DNA of 64,000 nucleotides from Luteimonas sp. MC1750 (lineage in GTDB: Bacteria > Pseudomonadota > Gammaproteobacteria > Xanthomonadales > Xanthomonadaceae): assembly GCF_016615955.1 (NCBI RefSeq), contig NZ_CP067113.1:186001-250000 (forward strand). The letters are read 5' to 3'. Below, one piece after another: positions 50,368 through 58,881 of this stretch (position 1 is the stretch's first letter; every line of letters begins with the position of its first letter). The position numbers and the translations under genes were made by a program. The notes below the pieces were generated by a model. It saw nothing but the letters and a program-made list of their open reading frames with translations. It made no database searches and had not been told where the DNA came from.

Positions 50368-50787
50368 TCACGCGCCTGGCGTCTCGGGGCCGGCCGGACG
50401 TGCGCGGCGCGCGACCTCGCCCAGCGTGGCCGGCGTGACGTCCCACTGTCCGGGGTCGTCGTATTCGAACTCCACGGCCATGCGCCCGCCGTCGCGCCAC
50501 AGGCGCAGCACGCAGGCGCCCCAGGGTTCCTTGCCGGGCACGCGGGTGGCTTCGCGAAGGTCGTCGAAGGCGGGACCCAGCGCGTCGGCGTCGGGCGTGG
50601 CCGCCACGTACGCGCCGTCCGCGTCGTAGCGGAAGCCGGTCATGCGGCGCGCGATGGCGCCGTCGCCGTAGCGCACGATCAAGGCATAGCCATGCCACGC
50701 GCCGTCCGACACCGCGGCATCGGCCACCAGCCGTCGGCCGATGCGGCCGATCAGTTCATTGCGGTCCAGCGCAGGGCCTGCGTGCAT
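50368..50787 (-). CDS. Putative immunity protein (YezG/DUF600-like)
   Basis: A 139-residue cytoplasmic protein without signal peptide. The C-terminal half, PWGACVLRLWRDGGRMAVEF followed by EYDDPGQWDVTP, recalls the YezG/DUF600 immunity family, whose members end in a Trp-containing strand and an FxYDD-type motif. In Bacillus, YezG neutralises the nuclease toxin YeeF. Here the gene lies 16 bases downstream of a predicted nuclease toxin on the same strand, the expected order for toxin and immunity. The family match is by eye and moderate; the context strengthens it. If wrong, it is a hypothetical protein. Confidence 0.5.
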   Translation of the reverse strand: MHAGPALDRNELIGRIGRRLVADAAVSDGAWHGYALIVRYGDGAIARRMTGFRYDADGAYVAATPDADALGPAFDDLREATRVPGKEPWGACVLRLWRDGGRMAVEFEYDDPGQWDVTPATLGEVARRARPAGPETPGA

Positions 50788-50803
50788 GCGGGGCAGTCTG
50801 CCG

Positions 50804-52054
50804 TCAGGCCGCGGCCCTGTCGATCAGGTCGGGCATGCGGTTGGCCGCGATCGCGTCGAAGGACTGGCCGGCGCTGTTGCCGAAGGCCAGCAGCGAGGGG
50901 TCGTAGACCACGCTGCCGGTGACCGGGTCGATGACCGCGTAGTCGACGTGCACTTCGTCGGGCCGGGCGGCGTCGTTGCGCACGAGGTCGATGTCGATCC
51001 GCACCTCCATGCCGGCTCCGATCCAGTCGCTCCACTCCTGCTCCATGCGCGCGTAGGCGCCCTGGTTGAAGCTCGAGAACTGCGGGAACATGTTCACTTC
51101 GCCGTGTCCCTGCGCGAAGCGGTAGGCCACCAGGTGGCCGACGTCGTCGCCGCTGCCTTTCATGTCGTTGTCGACGCGGAAGCCGCTCTGCGCATTGGCC
51201 TCGATGCGGTCGGAGTCGCGGCCGCGGCTCGAGGGCTCCCAGGTCAGCACGGCCTCGGCGCCGGTGGGGCGGCCCTCGGCGTCCAGCGTCCAGGTGATGT
51301 CGTTGACCTCGCCGGAGCCGGCCTCGGTGACGGCACCCGCGACTTCACCCGGCTCCACGTCCTCGCTGATTCGCACCGTGGCGTCGGGCACCTGGCCGGT
51401 CAGCAGCATGCGCGTGTACTGGGCGAGGTCGGCGCCGGCGGGGTCGGACAGCATCGTGGTGTGGCGGGTGAAGTCCTCGCGTGCCAGCGCCGGCGAGCCG
51501 GGCCCGCCGTCACGCGGCGCGTCGAACAGGCGCTCCGCGCCCGACATCACGCGCAGGCCCTTCTTTTCGGTCATCTCCAGCGACAGGCGCAGGTCTTCGA
51601 TCGAGTCGAGCTTGTTGGCCGCGGCCAGCTCGCGGAACGCGGGCTCCAGCGCGGTGCCCACGTAGTCGGCGCCATGCACGTCGATGCGGGTGCGCGGCGG
51701 GATGGTCGACGGATCGAAGGGATTCACCGCGGTCATCGCCGCCGGCGTTGCCTCCTCGTTGCGCAGGGTGACCTCGTAGCGCACGGGCACCTCGCTCGCG
51801 GCCCTGCCGGGTCCGTGCACGATCATCTCGCCGCGGACCTCGTAGCTGGTGTTCCACTGCGTGGACTTCTCGTTGCCGGTGACCACGCTGCGCGGGTCCA
51901 GCGCGAAGCTGACGTCTGCGGGGTCGGCGTCCAGCAGCGCGGGGTCGAGCTCCGGCGCCCGCTCCTCGCCGGCGCGCAGCAGGCTGTCGATGGCACCGCG
52001 CCAGGGCTGCGGCGGGAGCAGGGGGGCGAACAGGCTGGGGGCTTCGAAGGACAT
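50804..52054 (-). CDS. Predicted toxin with C-terminal DNA/RNA non-specific endonuclease domain
   Basis: A 416-residue protein. The last 130 residues match the endonuclease NS_2 toxin type: GSGDDVGHLVAYRF with catalytic His307, then NMFPQFSSFNQGAYARMEQE giving the metal Asn near 321 and the conserved N..Y pair, and DWIGAGMEVRIDID. The N-terminal 280 residues are acidic and mixed alpha/beta with motifs such as NPFDPSTIPP and GTALEPAFRELA. They carry no signal peptide, PAAR, Rhs or LXG feature I can recognise and may be a trafficking domain. The ATG at 52054 lacks a clear ribosome site. The next gene is the likely immunity partner. The nuclease call is fairly sure; the export route is unknown. 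Confidence 0.7.
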   Translation of the reverse strand: MSFEAPSLFAPLLPPQPWRGAIDSLLRAGEERAPELDPALLDADPADVSFALDPRSVVTGNEKSTQWNTSYEVRGEMIVHGPGRAASEVPVRYEVTLRNEEATPAAMTAVNPFDPSTIPPRTRIDVHGADYVGTALEPAFRELAAANKLDSIEDLRLSLEMTEKKGLRVMSGAERLFDAPRDGGPGSPALAREDFTRHTTMLSDPAGADLAQYTRMLLTGQVPDATVRISEDVEPGEVAGAVTEAGSGEVNDITWTLDAEGRPTGAEAVLTWEPSSRGRDSDRIEANAQSGFRVDNDMKGSGDDVGHLVAYRFAQGHGEVNMFPQFSSFNQGAYARMEQEWSDWIGAGMEVRIDIDLVRNDAARPDEVHVDYAVIDPVTGSVVYDPSLLAFGNSAGQSFDAIAANRMPDLIDRAAA

Positions 52055-52136
52055 GGCGTCAGCTGCGTTGGCGCGAACGTACTGGACGGTACGCGGGCGT
52101 CGCCAGGCCGACCATTGGGGAAAACCCTGACCCGCC

Positions 52137-53876
52137 TCAGCCGCGCCCCGCGCCCCGCGCCTGCAGCAGCTCGCGCAGCTCGGCCTTGTCGGTCGCATCC
52201 AGGCCGTCCTCGCGCTGCTTGGCGAGCAGCTCGTCGACGCGCTGCTGGAACATCTGGCCATCCAGCTGGGCCACGGCATCGAGGAATTCGCGCGCCCAGC
52301 CGGCCTCGTCGCCGGGCATGTCGATCGCGGCAAGCTTGTGCAGGGACTCGGCTTCCGGCCGGCCTTCGAAGTGGGCCAGGATCGCCCCGGTGCCGATGTC
52401 CGGTCGCGCACTGACGATCGCCACCAGCTCGGTCAGCAGCTCCACCCCCGGCTGGCGCAGGGCGGTGAAGCGGAACGGCGGCTGCAGCTCCAGGGCCAGC
52501 TGCGGCTTCTGCAGCAGCAGGGTGATCGCGCTGCGCACCAGGCTGCGTCGCGGGGCGGTACCGGGCCGCGCGCGGCGGGCGCGCGCGGCGGGGACGTGCA
52601 CCTCGGGCGGCGCGGAGCGGGCGCCGACGCCGGTGAGCTCGGTCAGCCGCTGCTGCATCAGGTCGGCGAAGGCGCCGTCGGGCAGCTGCGCGAGCATCGG
52701 CTTGGCGCGCTCGGCCAGTCGCGCCTTGCCGTCGAGCGTGGCCAGGTTGATGCCGTCCTCGGCCAGGTGGTCGAACAGGAACTGCGACAGCGGCGTCGCC
52801 GCGGCCAGCCGCGCCTCGAAGCCGGGCGCGCCCTCGTTGCGGACGATGGTGTCGGGATCCTCGCCGTCGGGCAGGAACAGGAAGAACGCCTGGCGGCCGT
52901 CCTTCATGCGCGGCAGCACCGACTCCATCGCGCGCGCGGCCGCGCGACGACCGGCGGCGTCGCCGTCGAAGCAGAAGTACACGTCGGGCGCGTTGCGGAA
53001 CAGCAGTTCGGCGTGGTCCGGCGTGGTCGCGGTGCCCAGGGTGGCCACCGCTTCGCTGATGCCGTGCTGGAACAGCGCGACCACGTCCATGTAGCCCTCG
53101 ACCACCACCAGCCGCGCGATCTTCTGGTGGGCCTGGCGCACCTGCCACAGTCCGTAGAGCTCGCGGCCCTTGTGGAACAGCGGTGTCTCGGGCGAGTTGA
53201 GGTACTTGGGCGAATCCTCCGCGCGCAGCACGCGTCCACCGAAGGCGATCACGCGGCCACGGCGGTCGTGGATCGGGAACATCACCCGGTCGCGGAACTT
53301 GTCGTAGCTGTGGCCGCGGTCGTTCTTCGACAGCATGCCGGTGCGTTCGAGCAGCGAGACCCGGCGCGGATTGCTGCCCAGCGCGTCCTTCAGCGCCGAG
53401 AAGCCGCCCGGCGCGTAGCCGATGCCGAACTGCTCGCGGATCGACGCATCCATGCCGCGGCGCGAGAGGTAGTCGTCGGCCTCGGTGCCGGGCACGAGGG
53501 CGGCGCGGTAGAAGCGCGCGGCCTCGTCGAGCACGGCGTACATGTCGCGGCTGTCCGGGTTCTCGTTGTGCTGGCGGGTCTCGCGCGGCACCTCGATGCC
53601 GACGCGCTTGGCCAGCTCGTCCACCGCATCGAGGAATTCGAGGCGGTCGAAGTTCATCAGGAAGGAGATCGCGGTGCCATGCGCACCGCAGCCGAAGCAG
53701 TGGTAGAACTGCTTGTTCGGCGAGACCGTGAACGAGGGCGAGCGCTCGTCGTGGAACGGACAGCGCGCCGAATACTCGCGTCCCTGGCGCTTCAGCGGCA
53801 CGCGCAGGTTGATCACCTCGACGATGTCCGTCCGGGCGAGCAGGTCGTCGATGAAAGCGTCGGAGAGGCGGGCCAT
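52137..53876 (-). CDS. dnaG: DNA primase
   Basis: Synthesises RNA primers at the replication fork; 579 residues. Domains in order: CHC2 zinc-binding domain (Cys39, His42, Cys60, Cys63 in RCPFHDERSPSF and HCFGCGAHG), the core with the Toprim motifs VVEGYMDVVAL and DGDAAGRRAA, and the C-terminal helicase-binding domain (about 430-579). The ATG at 53876 (MARLSDAFIDDLLARTDIVEV) matches the family. A frame open for 16 more codons upstream leads into a REP and is rejected. It is separated from rpsU by two genes and from rpoD altogether. Confidence 0.97.
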   Translation of the reverse strand: MARLSDAFIDDLLARTDIVEVINLRVPLKRQGREYSARCPFHDERSPSFTVSPNKQFYHCFGCGAHGTAISFLMNFDRLEFLDAVDELAKRVGIEVPRETRQHNENPDSRDMYAVLDEAARFYRAALVPGTEADDYLSRRGMDASIREQFGIGYAPGGFSALKDALGSNPRRVSLLERTGMLSKNDRGHSYDKFRDRVMFPIHDRRGRVIAFGGRVLRAEDSPKYLNSPETPLFHKGRELYGLWQVRQAHQKIARLVVVEGYMDVVALFQHGISEAVATLGTATTPDHAELLFRNAPDVYFCFDGDAAGRRAAARAMESVLPRMKDGRQAFFLFLPDGEDPDTIVRNEGAPGFEARLAAATPLSQFLFDHLAEDGINLATLDGKARLAERAKPMLAQLPDGAFADLMQQRLTELTGVGARSAPPEVHVPAARARRARPGTAPRRSLVRSAITLLLQKPQLALELQPPFRFTALRQPGVELLTELVAIVSARPDIGTGAILAHFEGRPEAESLHKLAAIDMPGDEAGWAREFLDAVAQLDGQMFQQRVDELLAKQREDGLDATDKAELRELLQARGAGRG

Positions 53877-53909
53877 GGCAGCGGCCATGATCGCATGCAC
53901 CCGCACGCC

Positions 53910-54005
53910 CTGTAGGAGCGGCACAGCCGCGACGGCGGACGCCGGAATGCCCCTGGATCGACCGGAATCAGCCGACGCCTAGCGCGGCTGCAGCCGCTCC
54001 TGCAG
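53910..54005. repeat. REP pair upstream of dnaG, overlapping the end of the YihY-like gene
   Basis: A shortened forward unit (53910-53933) and a reverse unit (53982-54005). The reverse unit lies inside the YihY-like gene and, read on the minus strand, encodes its last nine codons (LQERLQPR and stop). Confidence 0.85.
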
Positions 54006-54914
54006 GGGGCGGGTGCCGCGCCGGCCGCGGCGGGCCGCGCGCTCCTCCAGCCGGCGGTGGACGTCGCTGAAGCGCCAGCGTTCGTCGATCACCGCGGTGA
54101 TCATCGCGCCGACGAAGAACACCACGGCGGCGTAGTACAGCCAGACCAGCAGCACGACCAGGGTGCCCATCGAGCCGTAGGCGCTGCCCGGCGCCGCTTC
54201 GGTGATGTACAGGCCGATGCCCCAGCGGCCGACCACGAACAGCAGCGCGGTGAGCGCGCCGCCCAGGAAGGCCTGCTGCCAGCGCACGCGGCGGTCGGGC
54301 AGGTAGTGGTACATCAGCGCGAAGGCCAGCGCATACAGCGCCAGCGACGCCAGGTTGCCCAGCACCGGCAGGGTGGGCGAACCGGCGAACCAGATCTCGA
54401 GCGCGGTGGTCAGCGCCGCCGAGACCAGCAGCAGGAAACCCAGCGCCAGCACCACGCCGAACGAGAACACGCGCTTGCGCAGCCAGGCGCGCAGGCCGCC
54501 GCGTACCTGCTCGCCGGAGGTATGGAAGATCAGGTTCAGCGTGCCCTGCAGGCGCGCGAACACCGCGGTGGCACCGAAGAACAGCAGCCCGGTGCTCCAC
54601 AGCCCGGCCAGCGAGCCGACGTCGGGCTCGGTGCTGGCGTTTTCCAGCACGGTGCTGGCGACCTGCCCGGCGCCGGTGCCGGCGATCGCCTGCACCTGTT
54701 CGAGCAGCGCCTGCTGGGCCGTCGGATAGAGCGAGGCGGTCAGCCACAGCAGCAGCACCAGCAGCGGCGCCAGGGACAGCAGGGCGAAGAAGGTCAGCGA
54801 GGCCGCGTGGGTGAGGATGTCGACTTCGACGAAGCGCTGTGCGATCGCGTAGGGCAGCGACTGCTGCAGCCGCTCGAAGCTGGACTTGAGGCGCCCGGTG
54901 ATGAATTCAGCCAT
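53979..54914 (-). CDS. YihY/BrkB-family inner-membrane protein
   Basis: A 311-residue polytopic protein with about six helices. It was formerly called ribonuclease BN in error. Family features: HAASLTFFALLSLAPLLVLLLW near residue 37, GATAVFARLQGTLNLIF, YHYLPDRRVRWQQAFLGGALTA and the late SMGTLVVLLVWLYYAAVVFFVGA. Function is unknown; a transport or lipid-related role is discussed for the family. The C-terminus PLQERLQPR is translated from a REP palindrome and so is unlikely to be ancestral. Start at 54914 (MAEFITGRLKSS) was preferred over upstream codons within the non-coding leader. Confidence 0.87.
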   Translation of the reverse strand: MAEFITGRLKSSFERLQQSLPYAIAQRFVEVDILTHAASLTFFALLSLAPLLVLLLWLTASLYPTAQQALLEQVQAIAGTGAGQVASTVLENASTEPDVGSLAGLWSTGLLFFGATAVFARLQGTLNLIFHTSGEQVRGGLRAWLRKRVFSFGVVLALGFLLLVSAALTTALEIWFAGSPTLPVLGNLASLALYALAFALMYHYLPDRRVRWQQAFLGGALTALLFVVGRWGIGLYITEAAPGSAYGSMGTLVVLLVWLYYAAVVFFVGAMITAVIDERWRFSDVHRRLEERAARRGRRGTRPLQERLQPR

Positions 54915-54964
54915 GGCCCGCAGGATGCGGGCCTGCGCGTGCAAGCCGCGTGGCGAGAGCGCCC

Positions 54965-55045
54965 CTGTAGGAGCGGCTACAGCCGCGATCACGTGCAGCG
55001 GGGCGGCCGCGCTCCGAAAGCATCGCGGCTTTAGCCGCTCCTACA
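54965..55045. repeat. REP pair between the YihY-like and YqeY-domain genes
   Basis: Forward unit 54965-54990 and reverse unit 55022-55045 (with TTTA at the loop side). Both lie in the gap between two minus-strand genes. Confidence 0.88.
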
Positions 55046-55070
55046 AGGGCGGGGCGGGCGGCCGGCCGGA

Positions 55071-55517
55071 TCAGCCGGCCAGCGACTTCTTCAGCAGTGC
55101 GGACACCTGGCCCATGTCGGCCTGGCCGGCGAGTTTCGGCTTGAGCACGGCCATCACCTTGCCCATGTCGGCCGGGGTGCCGGCGCCGGTTTCGGCGATG
55201 GCGGCGTCGATCGCGGCCTGCACCTCCGCCTCGCCCATCTTCTCGGGCAGGTAGCGCTGGATGACCTCGATTTCGGCGCGCTCGATCGCGGCCAGGTCCT
55301 CGCGCGCGGCGGCCTCGAACTGGCTGACCGAGTCCTTGCGCTGCTTGACCATCTTCTCCATCACCGCCAGGACCTGCACGTCATCGAGCTCGACCCGCTC
55401 GTCGACCTCGCGCTGCTTGACCGCGGCCTGGACCAGGCGGATCACGCCCAGGCTGGCCTTGTCGCCGCCCTTCATGGAGGCCTTCATGTCGTCGGTGAGG
55501 CGCTGCTTGAGGCTCAT
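55071..55517 (-). CDS. GatB/YqeY domain-containing protein
   Basis: A 148-residue, mostly helical, cytoplasmic protein with the YqeY pattern: MSLKQRLTDDMKASMKGGDK, RLVQAAVKQREVDERVELDD, then EVIQRYLPEKMGEAEVQAAI and MGKVMAVLKPKLAGQADM. The domain is the tRNA-binding tail of GatB, but stand-alone YqeY proteins have no proven function. It is located next to rpsU and dnaG, a conserved neighbourhood. GGAG precedes the ATG at 55517 by 9 bases. A terminator-like hairpin separates it from rpsU. Confidence 0.92.
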   Translation of the reverse strand: MSLKQRLTDDMKASMKGGDKASLGVIRLVQAAVKQREVDERVELDDVQVLAVMEKMVKQRKDSVSQFEAAAREDLAAIERAEIEVIQRYLPEKMGEAEVQAAIDAAIAETGAGTPADMGKVMAVLKPKLAGQADMGQVSALLKKSLAG

Positions 55518-55545
55518 GCTGGATGCTCCGGTTTGCGTGAACACG

Positions 55546-55576
55546 AAAAGCCGGCGACGCTTGCGCGTGCCGGCTT
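55546..55576 (-). terminator. Terminator after rpsU
   Basis: On the minus strand a stem AAGCCGGC/GCCGGCTT with an inner ACGC/GCGT extension and a four-base loop, followed by TTCG within a TTTTCG stretch, 46 bases after the rpsU stop. It may attenuate read-through into the YqeY-domain gene. Confidence 0.65.
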
Positions 55577-55622
55577 CAGGGTGCGATCTCGACCGCGGCG
55601 CGCAGGGCGCCGGCAGGCCGGA

Positions 55623-55838
55623 TCAGTACATGCGCTGGCGCTTGGTGACGTCGCGCGAGGTCCGGCGCGACTGGCGCTTCACCGCCGCGGCAGCCTTGCG
55701 CTTGCGCTCCTGCGTCGGCTTCTCGTAGAACTCGCGCTTGCGGGTCTCGGCGAGGACGCCGGCCTTTTCGCAGGTGCGCTTGAAGCGGCGGAGGGCAAAC
55801 TCGAAGGGCTCGTTTTCGCGGACTTTGACGCTGGGCAT
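55623..55838 (-). CDS. rpsU: 30S ribosomal protein S21
   Basis: Small basic ribosomal protein of 71 residues: [40 protein letters not shown] and the basic tail ending TKRQRMY are characteristic of S21, which assists 30S initiation. It is preceded by a near-consensus promoter and a 5' untranslated hairpin (CGCCGG/CCGGCG at about 55864-55881). The gene order rpsU, YqeY-domain gene, YihY-like gene, dnaG is a loosened form of the classical rpsU-dnaG-rpoD operon. tsaD is divergent, as usual. Confidence 0.98.
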   Translation of the reverse strand: MPSVKVRENEPFEFALRRFKRTCEKAGVLAETRKREFYEKPTQERKRKAAAAVKRQSRRTSRDVTKRQRMY

Positions 55839-55889
55839 TGGAAAATCTCTGGTGTCAGGGTGCGCCGGTTTCCCCCCGGCGAGCCGCGT

Positions 55890-55918
55890 ATCATAGCCGC
55901 GACGCGTGACCGGTGCAA
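55890..55918 (-). promoter_or_regulatory. Sigma-70 type promoter for rpsU
   Basis: On the minus strand TTGCAC (55918-55913), 17 bases, then TATGAT (55895-55890), about 52 bases before the rpsU ATG. Both hexamers and the spacing are close to consensus. The best promoter match in the window along with that of mepM. Confidence 0.68.
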
Positions 55919-55989
55919 ACCCGCCGGAGAAACCACGGCCACGGACCGCCCCGCCACACGCCCCTCACCGGCCCGCCACACGCCCCAAC

Positions 55990-56015
55990 CTGTAGGAGCG
56001 GCTACAGCCGCGATC
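55990..56015 (+). repeat. Single REP unit directly before tsaD
   Basis: One forward unit ending 7 bases before the tsaD ATG, with no reverse partner. It occupies the place where a ribosome-binding site would be expected, so tsaD may be translated from a leader that begins with or follows the REP. Confidence 0.88.
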
Positions 56016-56022
56016 GCCCCCC

Positions 56023-57111
56023 ATGAAAGTCCTCGGCATCGAAACCAGCTGCGACGAAACCGGCGTCGCCGTCTACGACACCGGCCGGTCCGGCGCGGAC
56101 GGGCTGCTGGCGCACGCGGTCTACAGCCAGATCGCCCTGCATGCGGAATACGGCGGCGTGGTGCCCGAGCTCGCCAGCCGCGACCACGTGCGCAAGCTGC
56201 TGCCGCTGATCCGCCAGACCCTGGCCGAGGCCGGTCTGGACGTCGGCGACCTCGACGGCGTCGCCTACACCGCCGGCCCCGGCCTGGTCGGCGCGCTGCT
56301 GGTCGGTGCCGGCGTGGCGCGGTCGCTGGCCTGGGCGCTCGACCTGCCCGCGGTCGGCGTCCACCACATGGAAGGCCACCTGCTGGCCCCGCTGATGGAG
56401 GACGACCCGCCCGAGCCGCCCTTCGTCGCCCTGCTGGTGTCGGGCGGGCACACCCAGCTGGTGGCCGTGGATGCGATCGGCCGCTACCGGCTGCTGGGCG
56501 AGACCCTGGACGACGCCGCCGGCGAGGCCTTCGACAAGACCGCCAAGCTGATGGGCCTTCCCTATCCCGGCGGGCCGCAGCTGGCGGCGTTGGCCGAAGC
56601 CGGGACGCCCGGACGCTTCAGCTTCCCGCGGCCGATGACCAACCGCCCCGGCCTCGACTTCAGCTTCAGCGGCCTGAAGACCCAGGTGATGCTGGCCTGG
56701 CGCGACAGCGACCAGTCCGACGCCACCCGCGCCGACATCGCCCGCGCCTTCGAGGACGCGGTGGTCGACACGCTGGCGATCAAGTGCGCGCGCGCGCTGG
56801 ACGCCGCCGGCTGCGACACCCTGGTGGTGGCGGGCGGCGTCGGTGCCAACCGCCGCCTGCGCGCGCGCCTGCAGGCGATGGCGGCCAAGCGCGGCGGCCG
56901 CGCCTGTTTCCCGCGCCCCGCGCTGTGCACCGACAACGGCGCGATGATCGCCTTCGCCGGCGCGCTGCGGCTCGAGGGCGGGCAGCGCGAGCCCGACGCG
57001 GTGCACGTCACCCCGCGCTGGGACATGGCCGCGCTGCCTGAAGTCGCGGCCCGCACCGGCGACGCCTCCGCCGCGGCCCACGCGGCGGGTCCCGACGCCC
57101 CGTCGCGCTAA
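56023..57111 (+). CDS. tsaD: tRNA N6-threonylcarbamoyladenosine transferase subunit TsaD
   Basis: Catalytic ASKHA-fold subunit that, with TsaB/TsaE, places threonylcarbamoyl on A37 of ANN-decoding tRNAs. The 362 residues hold [19 protein letters not shown], the metal-binding HxxxH in VHHMEGH (His115, His119), [23 protein letters not shown] and [10 protein letters not shown]. The last 20 residues are an Ala/Gly-rich tail beyond the family end. The gene diverges from rpsU, a long-standing arrangement, and starts right after a REP unit. No Shine-Dalgarno sequence stands at proper distance. Confidence 0.97.
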   Translation: MKVLGIETSCDETGVAVYDTGRSGADGLLAHAVYSQIALHAEYGGVVPELASRDHVRKLLPLIRQTLAEAGLDVGDLDGVAYTAGPGLVGALLVGAGVARSLAWALDLPAVGVHHMEGHLLAPLMEDDPPEPPFVALLVSGGHTQLVAVDAIGRYRLLGETLDDAAGEAFDKTAKLMGLPYPGGPQLAALAEAGTPGRFSFPRPMTNRPGLDFSFSGLKTQVMLAWRDSDQSDATRADIARAFEDAVVDTLAIKCARALDAAGCDTLVVAGGVGANRRLRARLQAMAAKRGGRACFPRPALCTDNGAMIAFAGALRLEGGQREPDAVHVTPRWDMAALPEVAARTGDASAAAHAAGPDAPSR

Positions 57112-57142
57112 GCTGGCGCGCCCCGCCAGGACCCGGCCCGCC

Positions 57143-57499
57143 ATGGACCACGTCTTCATCGAAGGGCTCGAGATCGAGGCCCTGATCGGCATCTACGACT
57201 GGGAGCGGCGCATCCGCCAGACGCTGGTGTTCGACCTCGAGATGGCGTTCGACAACCGCGTGCCGGCCGCGAGCGACGACATCGCCGACACCCTCAACTA
57301 CAAGGCCGTCAGCAAGCGCCTGGTCGAGGTGGTTTCGCAGTCGGACGATGGGCTGGTGGAGACGCTGGCCGAGCGCTGCGCGGAGGTCGTGCTGCGGGAG
57401 TTCAACGTCCAGCGGCTACGATTGAAGCTCAGCAAGCCCGGCGCCGTGCGCGGCGCGCGCGCGGTCGGCGTGGTGATCGAGCGCACGCGGGGCGGCTGA
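57143..57499 (+). CDS. folB: Dihydroneopterin aldolase
   Basis: Cleaves dihydroneopterin to 6-hydroxymethyl-dihydropterin and glycolaldehyde in folate synthesis. The 118 residues include MDHVFIEGLEIEALIGIYDW, the active-site Glu in YDWERR (residue 21), LNYKAVSKRLVE and KLSKPGAVRGARAVGVVIER with the catalytic lysine near 98. It follows tsaD by 31 bases. folK, the next enzyme of the pathway, is encoded 1.4 kb downstream, after a channel gene. Confidence 0.95.
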   Translation: MDHVFIEGLEIEALIGIYDWERRIRQTLVFDLEMAFDNRVPAASDDIADTLNYKAVSKRLVEVVSQSDDGLVETLAERCAEVVLREFNVQRLRLKLSKPGAVRGARAVGVVIERTRGG

Positions 57500-57520
57500 T
57501 CCGTCGCAACCGGAGATCCC

Positions 57521-58792
57521 ATGCAAGTCCGACTCGATGCGCTGCGCGACGCGCTGGCGCCATACCCCTGGGCCTATGCGCTCATCATGCTGTCCGCCCT
57601 GCTGCTGGTGGCGTGGCTGGCCAACTTCGTCACCCGGCGCATCCTGCTGCGCGGCCTGCGCCACGTGCTCGCGCGCGTGGCCACGCTGACCGGCTATGCC
57701 GGAGACTCGATCAGCCGGATGCGGGTGATCTCGCGCCTGGCCAACGTGGTGCCGGCGCTGGTGATCGGCGCCGGCATCGGCCTGGTGCCCGACCTGCCGC
57801 CGCAGTTCGTGGCCTTCGTCACCGGCCTGTGCCGGGTGTTCGTGATCTTCACCGTGGCGCTGGCCTTCGGCCACGCGCTCGACGTCGCCAACGAGGTCTA
57901 CGAGCGTCGTCCCGACGCGCGCAACAAGCCGATCAAGGGCTACCTGCAGGTCGCCAAGATCATCGCCCTGGTGATGGCGGCGCTGGGTTCGGTGGCGCTG
58001 CTGGCGGGCGTCGACCTGGTGCACGTGCTGACCGGCCTGGGCGCGGCCAGCGCGGTGCTGATGCTGATCTTCCAGGACACGATCCTGTCGTTCGCGGCCA
58101 GCCTGCAGATCAGCGGCGACGGCCGCGTGCGCATCGGCGACTGGATCGAGATGCCCAGCCAGAACGCCGACGGCGACGTCATGGACATCGCCCTGCACAC
58201 GGTCACCGTGCAGAACTGGGACAAGACCATCACCACGGTGCCCACGCGCAAGCTGATCAGCGACTCGTTCAAGAACTGGCGCGGCATGACCGAGTCGGGC
58301 GGCCGCCGCATCAAGCGCGCGATCTACCTCGACCAGCATTCGACCCGCTTCCTCGAGGCCGATGAAGTCGCCCGCTTCCGCCGCTTCCGCCTGCTCGATG
58401 CCTATCTCGACGGCAAGTCCAGCGAGCTGCAGGACTGGAACGCGAAGCTGGCCGAGCGCGGCGGCGAGCCGGTCAACCGCCGTCGCGTCACCAATCTCGG
58501 CACCTTCCGCGCCTACGTCGAGCAGTACCTGCGCAACCATCCGGGCGTGCACCAGGACATGAGCCTGATGGTGCGCCAGCTGCAGCCGACCGATGCCGGC
58601 CTGCCGCTGGAGATCTACTGCTTCACCAACGACGTGCGCTGGGCCGTCTACGAAGGCATCCAGGCCGACATCTTCGACCACCTGCTGGCGATCCTCCCGG
58701 AGTTCGGGCTGCGCGTGTTCCAAGCGCACAGCGACGCGCCGGTGGAGGTGCGGCTCACGCGCGACGCCGACGCCGGCCCGGCAACCGGCTGA
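57521..58792 (+). CDS. YbdG-like mechanosensitive channel (MscS family)
   Basis: A 423-residue inner-membrane protein of the MscS superfamily, with about five transmembrane helices. The pore-lining TM3 region reads TGLGAASAVLMLIFQDTILSF, followed by the beta domain with ISGDGRVRIGDWIEMPSQNADGDV. The segment ITTVPTRKLISDSFKNWRGMTESGGRRIKR is characteristic of the YbdG branch, which gives a small-conductance channel under osmotic stress. It lies between folB and folK, only 21 bases after folB, and is probably cotranscribed without sharing a function. Confidence 0.9.
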   Translation: MQVRLDALRDALAPYPWAYALIMLSALLLVAWLANFVTRRILLRGLRHVLARVATLTGYAGDSISRMRVISRLANVVPALVIGAGIGLVPDLPPQFVAFVTGLCRVFVIFTVALAFGHALDVANEVYERRPDARNKPIKGYLQVAKIIALVMAALGSVALLAGVDLVHVLTGLGAASAVLMLIFQDTILSFAASLQISGDGRVRIGDWIEMPSQNADGDVMDIALHTVTVQNWDKTITTVPTRKLISDSFKNWRGMTESGGRRIKRAIYLDQHSTRFLEADEVARFRRFRLLDAYLDGKSSELQDWNAKLAERGGEPVNRRRVTNLGTFRAYVEQYLRNHPGVHQDMSLMVRQLQPTDAGLPLEIYCFTNDVRWAVYEGIQADIFDHLLAILPEFGLRVFQAHSDAPVEVRLTRDADAGPATG

Positions 58793-58881
58793 GGCCTGCC
58801 GCCGGGCGTGGCGGCGGCGTGGCGGCGCTCGCGCTGGCGCCGCACGATGCGCGATCATGGCCGCTCCCACGGAGCGCGACC

